A DNA stretch of 64,000 bases, taken from NCBI GenBank assembly GCA_002929055.1, contig PERY01000004.1, positions 62,001 to 126,000 on the forward strand. Reading direction: 5' to 3'. Source of the stretch: Methylocystis sp. (lineage in GTDB: Bacteria > Pseudomonadota > Alphaproteobacteria > Rhizobiales > Beijerinckiaceae). Both the position numbers and the translations under genes were made by a program. Below the pieces are notes generated by a model that was given only the letters and a program-made list of their open reading frames with translations, was not told the origin of the DNA and ran no database searches. This document shows positions 53,264-62,841 of this stretch, one piece after another. Each line of letters begins with the position of its first letter. The stretch's first letter is position 1.

Positions 53264-53689
53264 ATGCTGCAGGATTTCAAAAATTTCGCTTTGCGGGGCA
53301 ATGTCGTGGACCTCGCGGTCGGCGTCATTATCGGCGCGGCGTTTGGCAAGATCATCGATTCCTTCGTCACCGATATGGTCATGCCGCTGATCGGCGCCGT
53401 CACGGGCGGGCTGGACTTCTCGAACTATTTCCTCCCGCTGTCCAAGGCCGCCCATACCGAAATGACGTATGAGGAAGCCAGGAAAGTGGGCGCCGCCGTC
53501 GGCTACGGGCAGTTCGTCACTGTCGCGGTGAACTTCATCATAATTGCTTTCGTGCTGTTCCTCTTCATTCAGGCGTTCGAGCGCATGAAGAAGAAATCCG
53601 CCGAGGAGCCGGCGCCTGCGCCCGAACCGACAAAGACCGAGGCGCTGCTCATGGAAATCCGCGACGCGTTGCGCAACCGGCCGGCCTAG
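53264..53689 (+). CDS. mscL: large-conductance mechanosensitive channel
   Basis: A 141-residue MscL that opens under membrane tension to release solutes on osmotic downshock. The N-terminal helix and first membrane span (MLQDFKNFALRGNVVDLAVG, VIIGAAFGKIIDSFVTD) and second span (GQFVTVAVNFIIIAFVLFLF) are as in the family, followed by a charged C-terminal helix (EAL LMEIRDALRN). The ATG at 53264 matches the family N-terminus and has GGGGCG upstream; an ATG at 53252 would add four residues. Confidence 0.95.
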   Translation: MLQDFKNFALRGNVVDLAVGVIIGAAFGKIIDSFVTDMVMPLIGAVTGGLDFSNYFLPLSKAAHTEMTYEEARKVGAAVGYGQFVTVAVNFIIIAFVLFLFIQAFERMKKKSAEEPAPAPEPTKTEALLMEIRDALRNRPA

Positions 53690-53700
53690 CCTGGAGGGAC

Positions 53701-54272
53701 GTGCAATTAACCCGGTTGCAATTCCGCCTCGCGCTCAAAGCCGCGCACGCGACCTCGCCTCAGCCGAGTTCATCAACTGCGCGCTGCGCCCGTCCAGCCT
53801 TGGTCTCGCCCTGATCGCCGCGAGCGCAAAGGGTGTTTGCGCCCTCCTGCTTGGCGACGACCCGGAAGCTATCGAAGCAGATTTTCGTCGCCGTTTCCCC
53901 AATGCGACACAGATCGGCCCGGATGAACGCTGCGCGCGCGTTTTCGATGCGGCGCTCGCGCTCATCGACGCGCCTGCTTCTGCTCCCGTTTTCTCTCTCG
54001 ACGCGCGAGGCACTGCGTTTCAGCGGCGCGTCTGGCAAGCGCTGCGCGAGATCGCGCCGGGCCAGACAGCGAGCTATGCCGATGTCGCACGCCGCATCGG
54101 CGCGCCAAAGGCGACGCGAGCCGTCGCCGCCGCCTGCGCGGCCAACCCTGTCGCCGTAGCCATTCCCTGCCACCGCGTTCTCAAGAGCGACGGCAGCCTC
54201 TCCGGCTATCGCTGGGGCGTCGATCGCAAGCGCGCATTGCTGCAAAGAGAAGGCGTTCGCGTCGCGGTCTGA
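53701..54272 (+). CDS. Ada C-terminal/Ogt-like methylated-DNA cysteine methyltransferase, start codon unclear
   Basis: The frame ending at TGA 54270-54272 encodes an O6-methylguanine repair domain: SLGLALIAASAKGVCALLLG, FQRRVWQALREIAPGQTASY and the acceptor-Cys motif AIPCHRV, then SGYRWGVDRKRALLQREGV. No ATG, GTG or TTG occurs in this frame anywhere upstream of the domain. A GTG at 53701 with GGAGGG just before it lies in another frame, offset by one base. Either the start is a rare codon (ATT at 53706), or a one-base deletion lies between 53701 and about 53775. The methyl-acceptor domain itself is complete. The left coordinate is therefore nominal. Confidence 0.7.
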
Positions 54273-54344
54273 CCGTCGTCCGCACTCCAGCCAGACACAA
54301 GCGGCGGCCCCTATTCTCTCTTCGTTAACCATACGAGGGCGGTC

Positions 54345-54725
54345 ATGGAGCCGGTTCGACTCTTCACTCTCATCGAACAGCAGCGAAGCTGGCTGTCGAC
54401 GCGGCAATCGCTTGTCGCGCAAAACATCGCTAACGCGGACACGCCGGGCTACAAGGCGCAAGACATTCTGCCCTTCGAGACGGCGATGGCGCGCAGCGCG
54501 CTGGAGATGGCTGGAGCCGACAGGCTCCACATGCGGCCGTCGCAGGCCGAGACGCTCTCCACCGCGGTCAAGGAGTCGGAAGGCTGGGAGACAACGCTCT
54601 CGGGCAATTCCGTTTCCCCCGAGCAGGAGATGATCAAGGCTGGACAGATCCGCGGCGCGTTCACGCTCGACACCAATCTGATGCGGGCCTTTCACGGCAT
54701 GCTCATGTCGGCCGTACGCGCATGA
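54345..54725 (+). CDS. flgB: flagellar basal-body rod protein FlgB
   Basis: A 126-residue proximal rod protein. [19 protein letters not shown] is the rod-protein N-terminal signature; the C-terminal region is helical and pairs with the N-terminal helix in the assembled rod. First gene of a tight cluster flgB-flgC-fliE-flgG-flgA-flgI, with a four-base overlap to flgC. Confidence 0.95.
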   Translation: MEPVRLFTLIEQQRSWLSTRQSLVAQNIANADTPGYKAQDILPFETAMARSALEMAGADRLHMRPSQAETLSTAVKESEGWETTLSGNSVSPEQEMIKAGQIRGAFTLDTNLMRAFHGMLMSAVRA

Positions 54726-55141
54726 TCGACCCGCTCGACGCATCGCTCAAAGTCGCGGGAGCCGGTCTCGCCGCGCAATCGGAACGACTGCGGATCGTCT
54801 CCGAGAACATGGCGAACGCGCAATCCACTGGAAAAGCCGCGGGCGCGGACCCCTACACGCGCAAGACAATCTCCTTCGTGAACGAGCTGGATCGCGCGAG
54901 CGGGGTGCGCCTGGTTCGCGTCAACTCTGTCGGCGTCGACTCCTCGCCTTTCGTCATCGAGCACGACCCTGGCAACCCGGCGGCCGACGCCAGCGGCAAT
55001 GTCAAGCGGCCGAACGTCAATCTGCTGCTCGAAATGGGCGATATGCGCGAGGCTAACCGCGCCTATGAAGCGGATCTGCAGATCATGAAGCAGACGCGCG
55101 AACTTGTCGCGATGACGGTCGAACTTCTGAAGGGCGCATGA
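54722..55141 (+). CDS. flgC: flagellar basal-body rod protein FlgC
   Basis: A 139-residue proximal rod protein with the N-terminal motif [20 protein letters not shown] and the C-terminal [20 protein letters not shown] typical of FlgC. The ATG overlaps the flgB stop and its own stop overlaps the start of fliE, so the three are translationally coupled. Confidence 0.96.
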   Translation: MIDPLDASLKVAGAGLAAQSERLRIVSENMANAQSTGKAAGADPYTRKTISFVNELDRASGVRLVRVNSVGVDSSPFVIEHDPGNPAADASGNVKRPNVNLLLEMGDMREANRAYEADLQIMKQTRELVAMTVELLKGA

Positions 55142-55473
55142 TGACACCTATCGTTTCCATTGCGGCATCCACGATCGCTTCTCTCGCGCAAGGCGCCGCC
55201 AAGACTCTCGTCCAGACATCGCCCTCCGTGGCGACGGGCGACGCCGCTGGAGCTGGCGCCTCGTTCGGCGATGTCATGCAGGACTTCGCCGTGAAAACGA
55301 TCGACTCGCTCAAGAGCGGCGAAGCGGCCGCGCTTGCCGGCGTCGAGGGCAAAGTCCCGACGCAGCAGGTGGTGAGCGCCGTCATGCAGGCCGAACGCGA
55401 TCTGCAAACGGCGATCGCGTTGCGCGACAAAGCCGTCGCCGCCTATCAGGAAATCAGCCGCATGGCGATTTGA
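55138..55473 (+). CDS. fliE: flagellar hook-basal body protein FliE
   Basis: A 111-residue adaptor between the MS ring and the rod. The conserved C-terminal half is seen: [40 protein letters not shown] and [16 protein letters not shown]. Starts at ATG 55138 (a second ATG follows directly). Confidence 0.93.
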   Translation: MMTPIVSIAASTIASLAQGAAKTLVQTSPSVATGDAAGAGASFGDVMQDFAVKTIDSLKSGEAAALAGVEGKVPTQQVVSAVMQAERDLQTAIALRDKAVAAYQEISRMAI

Positions 55474-55485
55474 GGAGTAAGCATC

Positions 55486-56274
55486 GTGAGGGCACTCGCC
55501 ATCGCCGCGACGGGTATGAGCGCGCAGCAGCATAATATCGAGGTCATTGCGCACAATATCGCCAACATCAACACAACCGGCTTCAAACGTTCGCGCGCGG
55601 AATTCACCGATCTGCTCTACCAGACGGATCGCTTGCAGGGCGTCTCCAACCGCGGGCGCGACGCGACCATTCCCCAGGGCGCGCAATTTGGCCTCGGCGT
55701 GCGCGCCGCCGCCGTGCGCAGCCTGCAGCAGCAGGGCGCCATGGCGCAGACCGGGAACAGCTATGACCTCAGCCTCAACGGGCGCGGCTGGTTCCAAATT
55801 CTCGGCACGGACAGCGAGACGCTCTACACGCGGGCTGGTTCCTTCAGCACCAACGCCACCGGCCAACTCGTAACCGTCGACGGCTATCAGCTCTCGCCCA
55901 CGATCACCGTCCCTGACAATGCGCTCGCCGTCACCGTCAGTCAGACGGGCCTCGTTTCGGCGGTCGTCGCCGGGCAGCCGCAGCCGCAGCAGATCGGCCA
56001 GCTGACCATCGCAACCTTCGCCAATGACGCTGGCCTCGAGGCGCTTGGCGGCAATCTCTTCCGCCAGACATTCGCCTCGGGCCAGCCCATCGTCGGCGTT
56101 CCGGGCGACCCGGGTTTCGGCGTCGTCAATCAGGGTTACCTTGAAAGTTCGAATGTCGATCCGGTGAAAGAACTCGTCAGCCTCATCGCCGCGCAGCGCG
56201 CCTTCGAGCTCAACTCCAAGGTCATTCAAGCCGCCGACGAAATGGCTGGCACGGTCTCGAAGGGCGTCCGATGA
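55486..56274 (+). CDS. flgG: flagellar distal rod protein FlgG
   Basis: A 262-residue distal rod protein, normal length. N-terminal [20 protein letters not shown] and [20 protein letters not shown], the central [20 protein letters not shown], and C-terminal [20 protein letters not shown] are conserved. The start is a GTG with GGAG upstream. It overlaps flgA by four bases. Confidence 0.97.
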   Translation: MRALAIAATGMSAQQHNIEVIAHNIANINTTGFKRSRAEFTDLLYQTDRLQGVSNRGRDATIPQGAQFGLGVRAAAVRSLQQQGAMAQTGNSYDLSLNGRGWFQILGTDSETLYTRAGSFSTNATGQLVTVDGYQLSPTITVPDNALAVTVSQTGLVSAVVAGQPQPQQIGQLTIATFANDAGLEALGGNLFRQTFASGQPIVGVPGDPGFGVVNQGYLESSNVDPVKELVSLIAAQRAFELNSKVIQAADEMAGTVSKGVR

Positions 56275-56738
56275 GATCCGGCCTGCCGGCGGCGCTCTGG
56301 CTCGCGCTCGTTCTTTCCGAAGCAGCGAAAGCGCAGACGACCGGCTGGGCTCAGGATTTCCCTGTCGCACGCGTGACGATTTACCCGGGCGACGCCATCT
56401 CCGAGTCGATGCTCGACGAGCGCGCCTATGCCTTTCCGGTAGGATCAGAAAGCCATTACGCGCGCCCGCGAACCGCTGTGATCGGCAAGGTGGCGCGACG
56501 CACGCTGTTGCCGGGCCAGCCCATCCCGGTCGTTGCGCTGGATAATCCGAGAATTGTTTCAGTCGGCGCGCAGCTCAAGATCATCTTCACCGAAGACGGG
56601 TTGCAGATCGTCGCCTCCGGGATTGCGCAGCAGTCCGGCGGCGTCGGAGACCTCATCCGCGTCCGCAATCAGGATAGCGGCCTCTTCGTGACGGGACGCA
56701 TTCAATCGGATGGCTCCGTGCGCGTGGGCGAAGGATGA
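56271..56738 (+). CDS. flgA: flagellar P-ring chaperone FlgA
   Basis: A 155-residue periplasmic protein with a signal peptide ([17 protein letters not shown]) and an SAF domain: [37 protein letters not shown], and the C-terminal [14 protein letters not shown]. FlgA helps FlgI form the P ring. It is shorter than enteric FlgA, as is usual in Rhizobiales. It overlaps flgI by four bases. Confidence 0.93.
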   Translation: MRSGLPAALWLALVLSEAAKAQTTGWAQDFPVARVTIYPGDAISESMLDERAYAFPVGSESHYARPRTAVIGKVARRTLLPGQPIPVVALDNPRIVSVGAQLKIIFTEDGLQIVASGIAQQSGGVGDLIRVRNQDSGLFVTGRIQSDGSVRVGEG

Positions 56739-57841
56739 TGCGGCGCGGCGTCGCGGCTCTGGCGTTCTTCCTGCTTTCATACCCGGCCCTGGCTCTGGTT
56801 CGCATCAAGGACATTGCCTCTCCGATCGGACCGCGGGATTATCAGCTCGTGGGTTATGGTCTCGTCATCGGTCTGCAGGGCACGGGCGACACGATGCGAA
56901 ACGCGCCGTTCACCGAGCAATCGACTTCCGCCATGCTCGATCGCATGGGCGTCAATGTTCGGCCTAACAACAGCATGCGTACACGCAACATCGCCGCCGT
57001 GATGGTCACGACAAATCTGCCGCCCTTCGCGAATTGGGGCGCGACTGTCGATGTCACCGTCTCGTCTATCGGCGACGCAACGTCGCTCATGGGCGGCACG
57101 CTTGTGCTCACCTCGCTCTCTGGCGTGGACGGCGCCGTCTACGCCATCGCTCAAGGGCCAATCGCCGTATCCGGCTTCGCGGCGCAAGGACAGAATGAGA
57201 CGCTCACACATGGCGTCGCGACCGTCGGGCGCATTCCAAATGGGGCGACGATCGAGCGTGAACCGCCACGCCCGAGCGCCGGCAACGATAAATCCGTGAT
57301 CCTGCAACTGCGCAATCCTGACTATGCGACTTCCGTGCGGATCACGGATGTCGTCAACGGTTTCACCCGGCAACGCTACAAGTCAGCTCTCGCTCGCGAG
57401 CGCGACGATCGCAGCATTCTGCTCACGCTGCCCGCCGGCGCCCATGCTACGCGCTTTCTCGCTGAAGTCGGCGAGCTGAAGGTCCGCGTCGAAACGCCAG
57501 CACGCGTCGTCATGGACGAACGCACCGGCACCGTTGTCATCGGCGCCGATGTTCAGATTTCGCCGGTCGCCGTCACCCACGGTGGCCTCACGGTCCGCAT
57601 CACCGAGACGCCCGAAGTCTCGCAGCCAGCGCCTTTCTCGAACGGGCGGACGGCCGTGACGACGCAGACGACCATCTCCGCGGCGGAGCAAACGGGTCAG
57701 GTGGCCATGCTCGCGGGGCCCACGCTGAAGCAGCTCGTGAAGGGTCTCAACCAAATTGGCCTGAAGCCAACGGGCATCATATCGATCTTGCAGGCGATCA
57801 AGAGCGCCGGTGCGCTACAGGCCGATCTCGTCATTCAATAG
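56735..57841 (+). CDS. flgI: flagellar P-ring protein FlgI
   Basis: A 368-residue periplasmic P-ring subunit with a signal peptide (VAALAFFLLSYPALA) and the family blocks VRIKDIASPIGPRDYQLVGY, GLVIGLQGTGDTMRNAPFTE, NIAAVMVTTNLPPFANWGAT and VDVTVSSIGDATSLMGGTLV. The end overlaps the convergent flhB gene by seven bases, with no room for a terminator. Confidence 0.96.
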   Translation: MMRRGVAALAFFLLSYPALALVRIKDIASPIGPRDYQLVGYGLVIGLQGTGDTMRNAPFTEQSTSAMLDRMGVNVRPNNSMRTRNIAAVMVTTNLPPFANWGATVDVTVSSIGDATSLMGGTLVLTSLSGVDGAVYAIAQGPIAVSGFAAQGQNETLTHGVATVGRIPNGATIEREPPRPSAGNDKSVILQLRNPDYATSVRITDVVNGFTRQRYKSALARERDDRSILLTLPAGAHATRFLAEVGELKVRVETPARVVMDERTGTVVIGADVQISPVAVTHGGLTVRITETPEVSQPAPFSNGRTAVTTQTTISAAEQTGQVAMLAGPTLKQLVKGLNQIGLKPTGIISILQAIKSAGALQADLVIQ

Positions 57842-58911
57842 TGTCGACGCGCCGCTGTCTCGTGCAGGAAGTGGATAAGCTCCGCGACGGGCCGGTAGAA
57901 TTCCGACGGAATCATCACGTTTACTTCGACGAGATCGAACATTGCGCGCGCGAGATCCTTACGTTCCAGAACCGGGACGCCATTCTTCTCCGCGATTTCC
58001 CTGATTTTGAGAGCGACAAGATCCTTCCCCTTCGCCAGCACTAATGGCGCGCCTCCTTCTTCCCGCACATAGCGCAGCGCAATCGCATAGTGGGTGGGAT
58101 TAACTACAACGAAGCTGGCTTCTGGAATTGACGCCATCATTCGTCTCCGTGAGCGCTCCATCGCGAGAGAGCGCATGCGCGCCTTCACGAGGGGATCGCC
58201 CTCAGCCTGTTTGAATTCATCCTTGAGCTCCTGGCGGCTCATGCGAAGATCGCGCCGCCACTTGAATTTCGTCCATGCAAAATCAGCTAGAGCGATGACG
58301 GCAAGTGCGCAGGAGACGACGCCTGCAAGATGGATGAGCAGCCTCAGTATAAAGGACGGAAGGCGGCCAGGCGCCATGCGCATGGCGTCGATGTAGACGC
58401 CAAGGTCGCTCGCCGCCGCGAGCGTGACCGCGCCGCCCACGATGACAATTTTCGCGACCGTCTTGAGAAGCTCGATCGCCCCCGCGACGCTGAAGATACG
58501 ACTCCAGCCGGCGCCCGGGGAAATCCGCGAGAGATCCGGCTGAATGCGATCGAAGATGATGGCCGGGACGCCCTGAACGAACGACGCCGCGAGTCCGATG
58601 GCCATGAAAAGCAGAAGCGACGGCGCGACGTAGCGGCCGGCTACCTCTCCCACGACGCCAAGATAACGAAGCGCATCGCCATCCGTGCGCAGCGACAGCG
58701 CCCCTGCGTTCACCAACATGAGGCTCATCGTCTCTGTCAGACCCGGCGTTCGATCTTCCGTGAGAAATGTAAGCGCGCCAAGCAGCGCAAACGCACCAAA
58801 GGCGGCGCCCACATCCCTGGAGACCGCGGTCTTTCCCTCTGCGAGCGTGTCCTGAATCTTCTTTTCGGTCGCCTCTTCCGTTTTGGAATCGGCGTCTTCT
58901 GTGTCGGACAC
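57835..58911 (-). CDS. flhB: flagellar export apparatus protein FlhB
   Basis: A 358-residue export-gate protein: four membrane segments in the first 210 residues, then a cytoplasmic domain with the self-cleaving NPTH motif (VVVNPTHYAIALRYVREEGG) that switches export specificity from rod/hook to filament. The start MSDTEDADSKTEEATEKKIQ is typical. It lies 11 bases after fliG on the minus strand. Confidence 0.96.
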   Translation of the reverse strand: MSDTEDADSKTEEATEKKIQDTLAEGKTAVSRDVGAAFGAFALLGALTFLTEDRTPGLTETMSLMLVNAGALSLRTDGDALRYLGVVGEVAGRYVAPSLLLFMAIGLAASFVQGVPAIIFDRIQPDLSRISPGAGWSRIFSVAGAIELLKTVAKIVIVGGAVTLAAASDLGVYIDAMRMAPGRLPSFILRLLIHLAGVVSCALAVIALADFAWTKFKWRRDLRMSRQELKDEFKQAEGDPLVKARMRSLAMERSRRRMMASIPEASFVVVNPTHYAIALRYVREEGGAPLVLAKGKDLVALKIREIAEKNGVPVLERKDLARAMFDLVEVNVMIPSEFYRPVAELIHFLHETAARRHY

Positions 58912-58922
58912 GGGCTTCGTCC

Positions 58923-59942
58923 CTACTCAGTGGACTGTCCCTCGCCTGCCAGATCGATCAAGCCCTGATCCGCAAGACGAAGCACGAGATTGGCGATCTC
59001 CCGTTGGGCGCCGAGAATATCCCGCCGAGGCGGGGTGACGGCCGAAGCCAGTTCGGCTTCCACCATGCGACGCGTGCGCGCGGAAAGGCACGGCAGCACG
59101 GCGTCACGCAGGAGGGCGTCTGCGCCGCGCAGTGCGAGAATGACGCGCTCCGTCGATGCCTGATCGAAGACGATCATCCGAGCCCGTTGGCCGAGCTTCG
59201 TGATGTCCTCGAAGCTGAAGACCAGCGTTCTCAATTGCGCCGCGAGCACGGGCTCACTCTCGTCGAGCCCGTACAGTATCTCGTTCACCTGCTCTGCCTC
59301 GAGCTGATTGATGATGCCTGCGACGCGCACGCTCGCATCGGAGGACGAGGGGGCGCCGGCGCCGGAAAAGAGATCGTCGCGCAAACTCCCCTCGACAATG
59401 CGCAGCACGACTTCGCTCACTGGCTTCGCGGTAAGCAGGCGGCGCATCGTCTGGGCGCGCGTCGCCGCCGGCAGTTCGGCAAGCGCCTGCGCCGCCGCGG
59501 CCGACTCCAGCTTGCCGATGACAACGGCGATTGTCTGGGGCCGCTCCTGTGCAAGGTAATCGGCGATGGTCTTATGCGGCAGCGTCGCAAGCCGACGCCA
59601 GAAGAAGGCGTTTGAGCCGCCACGCACGTCAGACATGATGTCGGCCACTTGCTCTTCCGGAAGCGCCCGTGCCAGCAGCGCCTCCGCATGGACCGCGTCG
59701 CCGACGAGTTCGAGCTTTCCGCCTGAAATTTCCTCCGCGAACAATTCGTGGATTTCTCCAATCACGGGCGCCGGGATGGCGCCAAGACGTGACGCCACAA
59801 GAGCAAGCCGTCGGAGTTCCTCCTGATCAAAATGTTTGAGAACGCGGCTGGACGCGTCTGAGCTGATCGCAAGCAGCGCAGCCGCCACCATTTCGACGCC
59901 GTCGAGCGGCCGGACCGGCTCTTGCTCAATCAGATTGGTCAT
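58923..59942 (-). CDS. fliG: flagellar motor switch protein FliG
   Basis: A 339-residue C-ring protein that contacts MotA and sets rotor direction. N-terminal domain with LLAISSDASSRVLKHFDQEE, middle domain around LRTLVFSFEDITKLGQRARM (EHPQ-type motif altered) and the C-terminal charged torque helix ERVILALRGADALLRDAVLP, CLSARTRRMVEAELAS are visible. Sequence is divergent from enteric FliG, as usual in Rhizobiales. Confidence 0.93.
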   Translation of the reverse strand: MTNLIEQEPVRPLDGVEMVAAALLAISSDASSRVLKHFDQEELRRLALVASRLGAIPAPVIGEIHELFAEEISGGKLELVGDAVHAEALLARALPEEQVADIMSDVRGGSNAFFWRRLATLPHKTIADYLAQERPQTIAVVIGKLESAAAAQALAELPAATRAQTMRRLLTAKPVSEVVLRIVEGSLRDDLFSGAGAPSSSDASVRVAGIINQLEAEQVNEILYGLDESEPVLAAQLRTLVFSFEDITKLGQRARMIVFDQASTERVILALRGADALLRDAVLPCLSARTRRMVEAELASAVTPPRRDILGAQREIANLVLRLADQGLIDLAGEGQSTE

Positions 59943-59972
59943 GTCCGGTCAATCGCCATCGCACAACAAGCT

Positions 59973-60317
59973 TCAGCTCTGCGCTCCGGTCTTCGGCTCG
60001 CATATTTCCGTCAGCGAGACGCCAAAGCGAGCCCCGTCCTCTTCGACGACGACCACCTCTCCGCGCGCGATCGTTCGGCCGTTCACAACCACATCCACCG
60101 GATCGCCGACACGATGATCGAGTTGTATCACCGCGCCTCGCCCGAGCTTCAGCAGGCTTGAAACCGGCAATGTCGCGGACCCGACGACGACTTGTACGAC
60201 AACAGGTATGCGCATGATCGAATCGATCCGTTGCGCCGGCGCGGACGCATCGTCCCCCGCAAGAGCGCTCGCCGGAGAACGCGCATCTGAACTGGCTTGA
60301 TCTTCGACATTGACCAT
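59973..60317 (-). CDS. fliN: flagellar motor switch protein FliN
   Basis: A 114-residue SpoA-domain protein of the C-ring. The domain (about 35-108) contains IPVVVQVVVGSATLPVSSLL, KLGRGAVIQLDHRVGDPVDV and VNGRTIARGEVVVVEEDGAR. The N-terminal extension is short and Ala/Asp-rich. It sits between fliM and fliG in the rhizobial order. Confidence 0.94.
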   Translation of the reverse strand: MVNVEDQASSDARSPASALAGDDASAPAQRIDSIMRIPVVVQVVVGSATLPVSSLLKLGRGAVIQLDHRVGDPVDVVVNGRTIARGEVVVVEEDGARFGVSLTEICEPKTGAQS

Positions 60318-60343
60318 GATCGGCGCTCTCTCCTTACGTCCGT

Positions 60344-61285
60344 TCAGACGCCCAATACATTCTCGATGAAGGACTGACGCTCATCGGAGAATTCCTCGAT
60401 GCGCACGGTGTACCGCCCGTCTTTCTGCCCCAACGAGCACCAAAAAAGCGTGCGCCCGTCCGACGAAAGCCTCATGAGGCTCGTCGGCGCTATCGGAAGA
60501 CGCAGAACGTCTCCAACGTTCATGCGCGCGATATCCCCCAGCGTGAAGCCATTCGCCTCGATCTTCACATCCACCCTCACCTCGGTTCGAACAACATGAG
60601 CATAAAGGTTTTCCGCCCATTTCTCGTCGCGAGCTTCGCTGGCCGCGCCCGGCAAACGGGACAATGCCTCCCTGAAAGGATCGAAGGCCGAACGGGGCGC
60701 CGCGATGGCGAGCGTCCCCTTTCCACCGAGCGACTGAAACTCGAGCCTGGCCAGAATAGCGACAGAGGCTCGCGGTCCGATGGCGGCAAAGCCGCTCTCC
60801 TCGGCCGTCCGGTTGCGGGTGAACGATATGGCTGTCAAAGTTGCCGCTGCGAACGAAAATTCTTCAAGCAGCCTTTCGACGACGAAGGCGATCAGGTTGT
60901 CTTCAATGCGGGTCAAAGACCGCCAGCGCGCGGAGTCGCTCACGCTCGCCCCCAGGATCATGTCCAGCGCCAGTTCACAGAACGCCCAGTCAGCGGCGAC
61001 GGCGAAATCCGAATCGAGGCCATGCGCACGAAACACGAGGATCACGGCTTGCGGGCCGATGCGGTCTATCAGGTCGCCGGCCCGCAACGCCTCGAGATCT
61101 TCGAATGACAGCGCGCCCGGCGCATCGGCGTATCGCGCCAACGACCGGTTGAACGCCGCCGCAGTCTGTTCGAAGATCAGACCAAGCGCCGGCATTCGCT
61201 CGAGCGCGGCTTCGCCGATGGAGACGAGAGGCTCCTCCTGGCCCGGACGCGAGGCGTCGCGCGCATGTTCGACGCCCGCCATCAC
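60344..61285 (-). CDS. fliM: flagellar motor switch protein FliM
   Basis: A 313-residue divergent FliM. The central CheC-like region (about 40-210) and the C-terminal SpoA domain (about 225-300, [20 protein letters not shown] then [14 protein letters not shown]) are recognisable. The canonical N-terminal CheY-binding peptide (LSQxEIDALL) is not obvious; instead the protein begins [20 protein letters not shown]. The stop of motA upstream overlaps its start by four bases. Identity rests on the SpoA domain and gene order. Confidence 0.88.
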   Translation of the reverse strand: MMAGVEHARDASRPGQEEPLVSIGEAALERMPALGLIFEQTAAAFNRSLARYADAPGALSFEDLEALRAGDLIDRIGPQAVILVFRAHGLDSDFAVAADWAFCELALDMILGASVSDSARWRSLTRIEDNLIAFVVERLLEEFSFAAATLTAISFTRNRTAEESGFAAIGPRASVAILARLEFQSLGGKGTLAIAAPRSAFDPFREALSRLPGAASEARDEKWAENLYAHVVRTEVRVDVKIEANGFTLGDIARMNVGDVLRLPIAPTSLMRLSSDGRTLFWCSLGQKDGRYTVRIEEFSDERQSFIENVLGV

Positions 61286-62157
61286 GCAGCCTCCGCAGCC
61301 GCTGCGCCGCCGTTCAACGTTTCGTTCTCAACCTCGTCTATCGTGGGACGCTCATAAGAAGGAATAGACTTGCGCCCGTGCTCGATAGCCACCTGAGGCA
61401 GCGCGCCGTTCATGAATGCGAGCAGGGTTTGCTTGATGATGAGATAGACGTGGCAATCCTTGGTTCGGGCCACTTTCACCTTGTATGCCAGCGGAGTCAT
61501 GATTCCGTAGGAAACGAAGATGCCGGCAAATGTGCCAACCATCGCCGCGCCGATCAGGCCGCCGAGGAGCTCTGGAGACTGGTCGAGCGCGCCCATCGCC
61601 TTGATGACCCCGAGCACGGCCGCGACGATGCCCAGGGCCGGGAGACCATCTCCGATCGCGGTGAGCGCATGATAGGGCTTCAGCTTGTCGTGCTTGATGG
61701 CCGCCATCTCCTCGTCCATGAGGCTCTCGATTTCATAAGTTTTGACATTGCCGATGATGTAGAGGCGGCAATAGTCGCAGATGAAGGTCGTCACTTCGCT
61801 GTTTTTGAGCACATTGGGGAAAGCCGCGAATAGCGGCGATTCGCCGGGCTGATCGATATGCGCCTCGACTTCATTGCGCGACTTCGCGCGCAGTTCCCGC
61901 ATCAACACGTGCAGCAGGCCGAGTATGTCGAGATAGTCGCGCCGTTTTGGCGTCTTCTCCATGACCGCCTGGCCTATGGCCTTGCCGGTGTCCTTGATCA
62001 CTTTCACCGGATTGGCGACGATGAAAGTGCCGAGCGCCGAGCCCATGATGATGACGAACTCCCAGGGCTGCCAGAGGACGATGAGATGGCCACCAAGCGC
62101 GGCGAAGCCGCCGAGCATGCATCCCATGGTCACAATCAGCCCTATGATGAAGCTCAT
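61282..62157 (-). CDS. motA: flagellar motor stator protein MotA
   Basis: A 291-residue stator subunit. Four membrane segments, the opening [40 protein letters not shown] (charged cytoplasmic loop facing FliG), the long segment [20 protein letters not shown] with the proline that couples proton flow, and [16 protein letters not shown] are all present. motB is not in the window; in Rhizobiales it often lies a few genes away. Confidence 0.96.
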   Translation of the reverse strand: MSFIIGLIVTMGCMLGGFAALGGHLIVLWQPWEFVIIMGSALGTFIVANPVKVIKDTGKAIGQAVMEKTPKRRDYLDILGLLHVLMRELRAKSRNEVEAHIDQPGESPLFAAFPNVLKNSEVTTFICDYCRLYIIGNVKTYEIESLMDEEMAAIKHDKLKPYHALTAIGDGLPALGIVAAVLGVIKAMGALDQSPELLGGLIGAAMVGTFAGIFVSYGIMTPLAYKVKVARTKDCHVYLIIKQTLLAFMNGALPQVAIEHGRKSIPSYERPTIDEVENETLNGGAAAAEAA

Positions 62158-62229
62158 TCATCGCGCTCGTTCGTTTACATCGACAGCCTCTGAATAGGCG
62201 GCCGGACTTACCCGAGCCTGATGCTGCGC

Positions 62230-62841
62230 TCACCGTCGGCAGAATGCGTCAGCTTCCGGCGTCCAGGCGCCGAAGCCGCTCGCAACCATGTTGCGGATGA
62301 CAGCACATACATAAGTGCGCTGCGCCGGGGCGTTCCCTGGTCCTGCGTGATATCTCGCGACAGCCGACGTCCACGAGCCCTCTTTCCTGTGCAGCGCGCG
62401 CAGAAATCGCGCCGCATAATCGACGTTGCGCGCCGGATCGAACATTTCTTCCACCGAGGAAAAGCGCGCCCCGTGGTAAAAATGATTGATCTGCATGCAG
62501 CCGATGTCGATGAGCCGGGCGCCGCGTGCACGCGCAGCGACGAAGGCCGCAAGCCCGTCCTGAAGATTGTCGTTGAATAGCGGCCTTCCCTCGATGTTCA
62601 TTGCATAGGGGTGCAAGGCGCCGCGTTGGCCGGTCTCCGTCAGAGCGACGGCATAGAGCACGGCGAGGGGAACCTCGCTCGCCTGCGCGGCGCGCGCCAT
62701 CTGCGCCTCGCAAGGGGTTTGGCCGCTGGACGCCGTGCTAGAGAAAGACGCCAGCGGAAGGAGAAGGAGCGCGCACCTCGCAGCGCGGCGGATCGCCCGG
62801 CGCCGCCCCTCCCTGGTTCCGACGACCAGAACGTTCCTCAT
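62230..62841 (-). CDS. lytic transglycosylase, flagellar cluster
   Basis: A 203-residue exported SLT-type enzyme that cleaves peptidoglycan, presumably opening the wall for the flagellar rod. After an N-terminal basic stretch and signal segment (CALLLLPLASFSSTASSG) it has PLAVLYAVALTETGQRG with catalytic Glu69, DIGCMQINHFYHGARFSS and VARYHAGPGN. Its first 104 bases overlap the end of fliK in another frame; there is no better-placed start that keeps the signal peptide. Confidence 0.88.
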   Translation of the reverse strand: MRNVLVVGTREGRRRAIRRAARCALLLLPLASFSSTASSGQTPCEAQMARAAQASEVPLAVLYAVALTETGQRGALHPYAMNIEGRPLFNDNLQDGLAAFVAARARGARLIDIGCMQINHFYHGARFSSVEEMFDPARNVDYAARFLRALHRKEGSWTSAVARYHAGPGNAPAQRTYVCAVIRNMVASGFGAWTPEADAFCRR

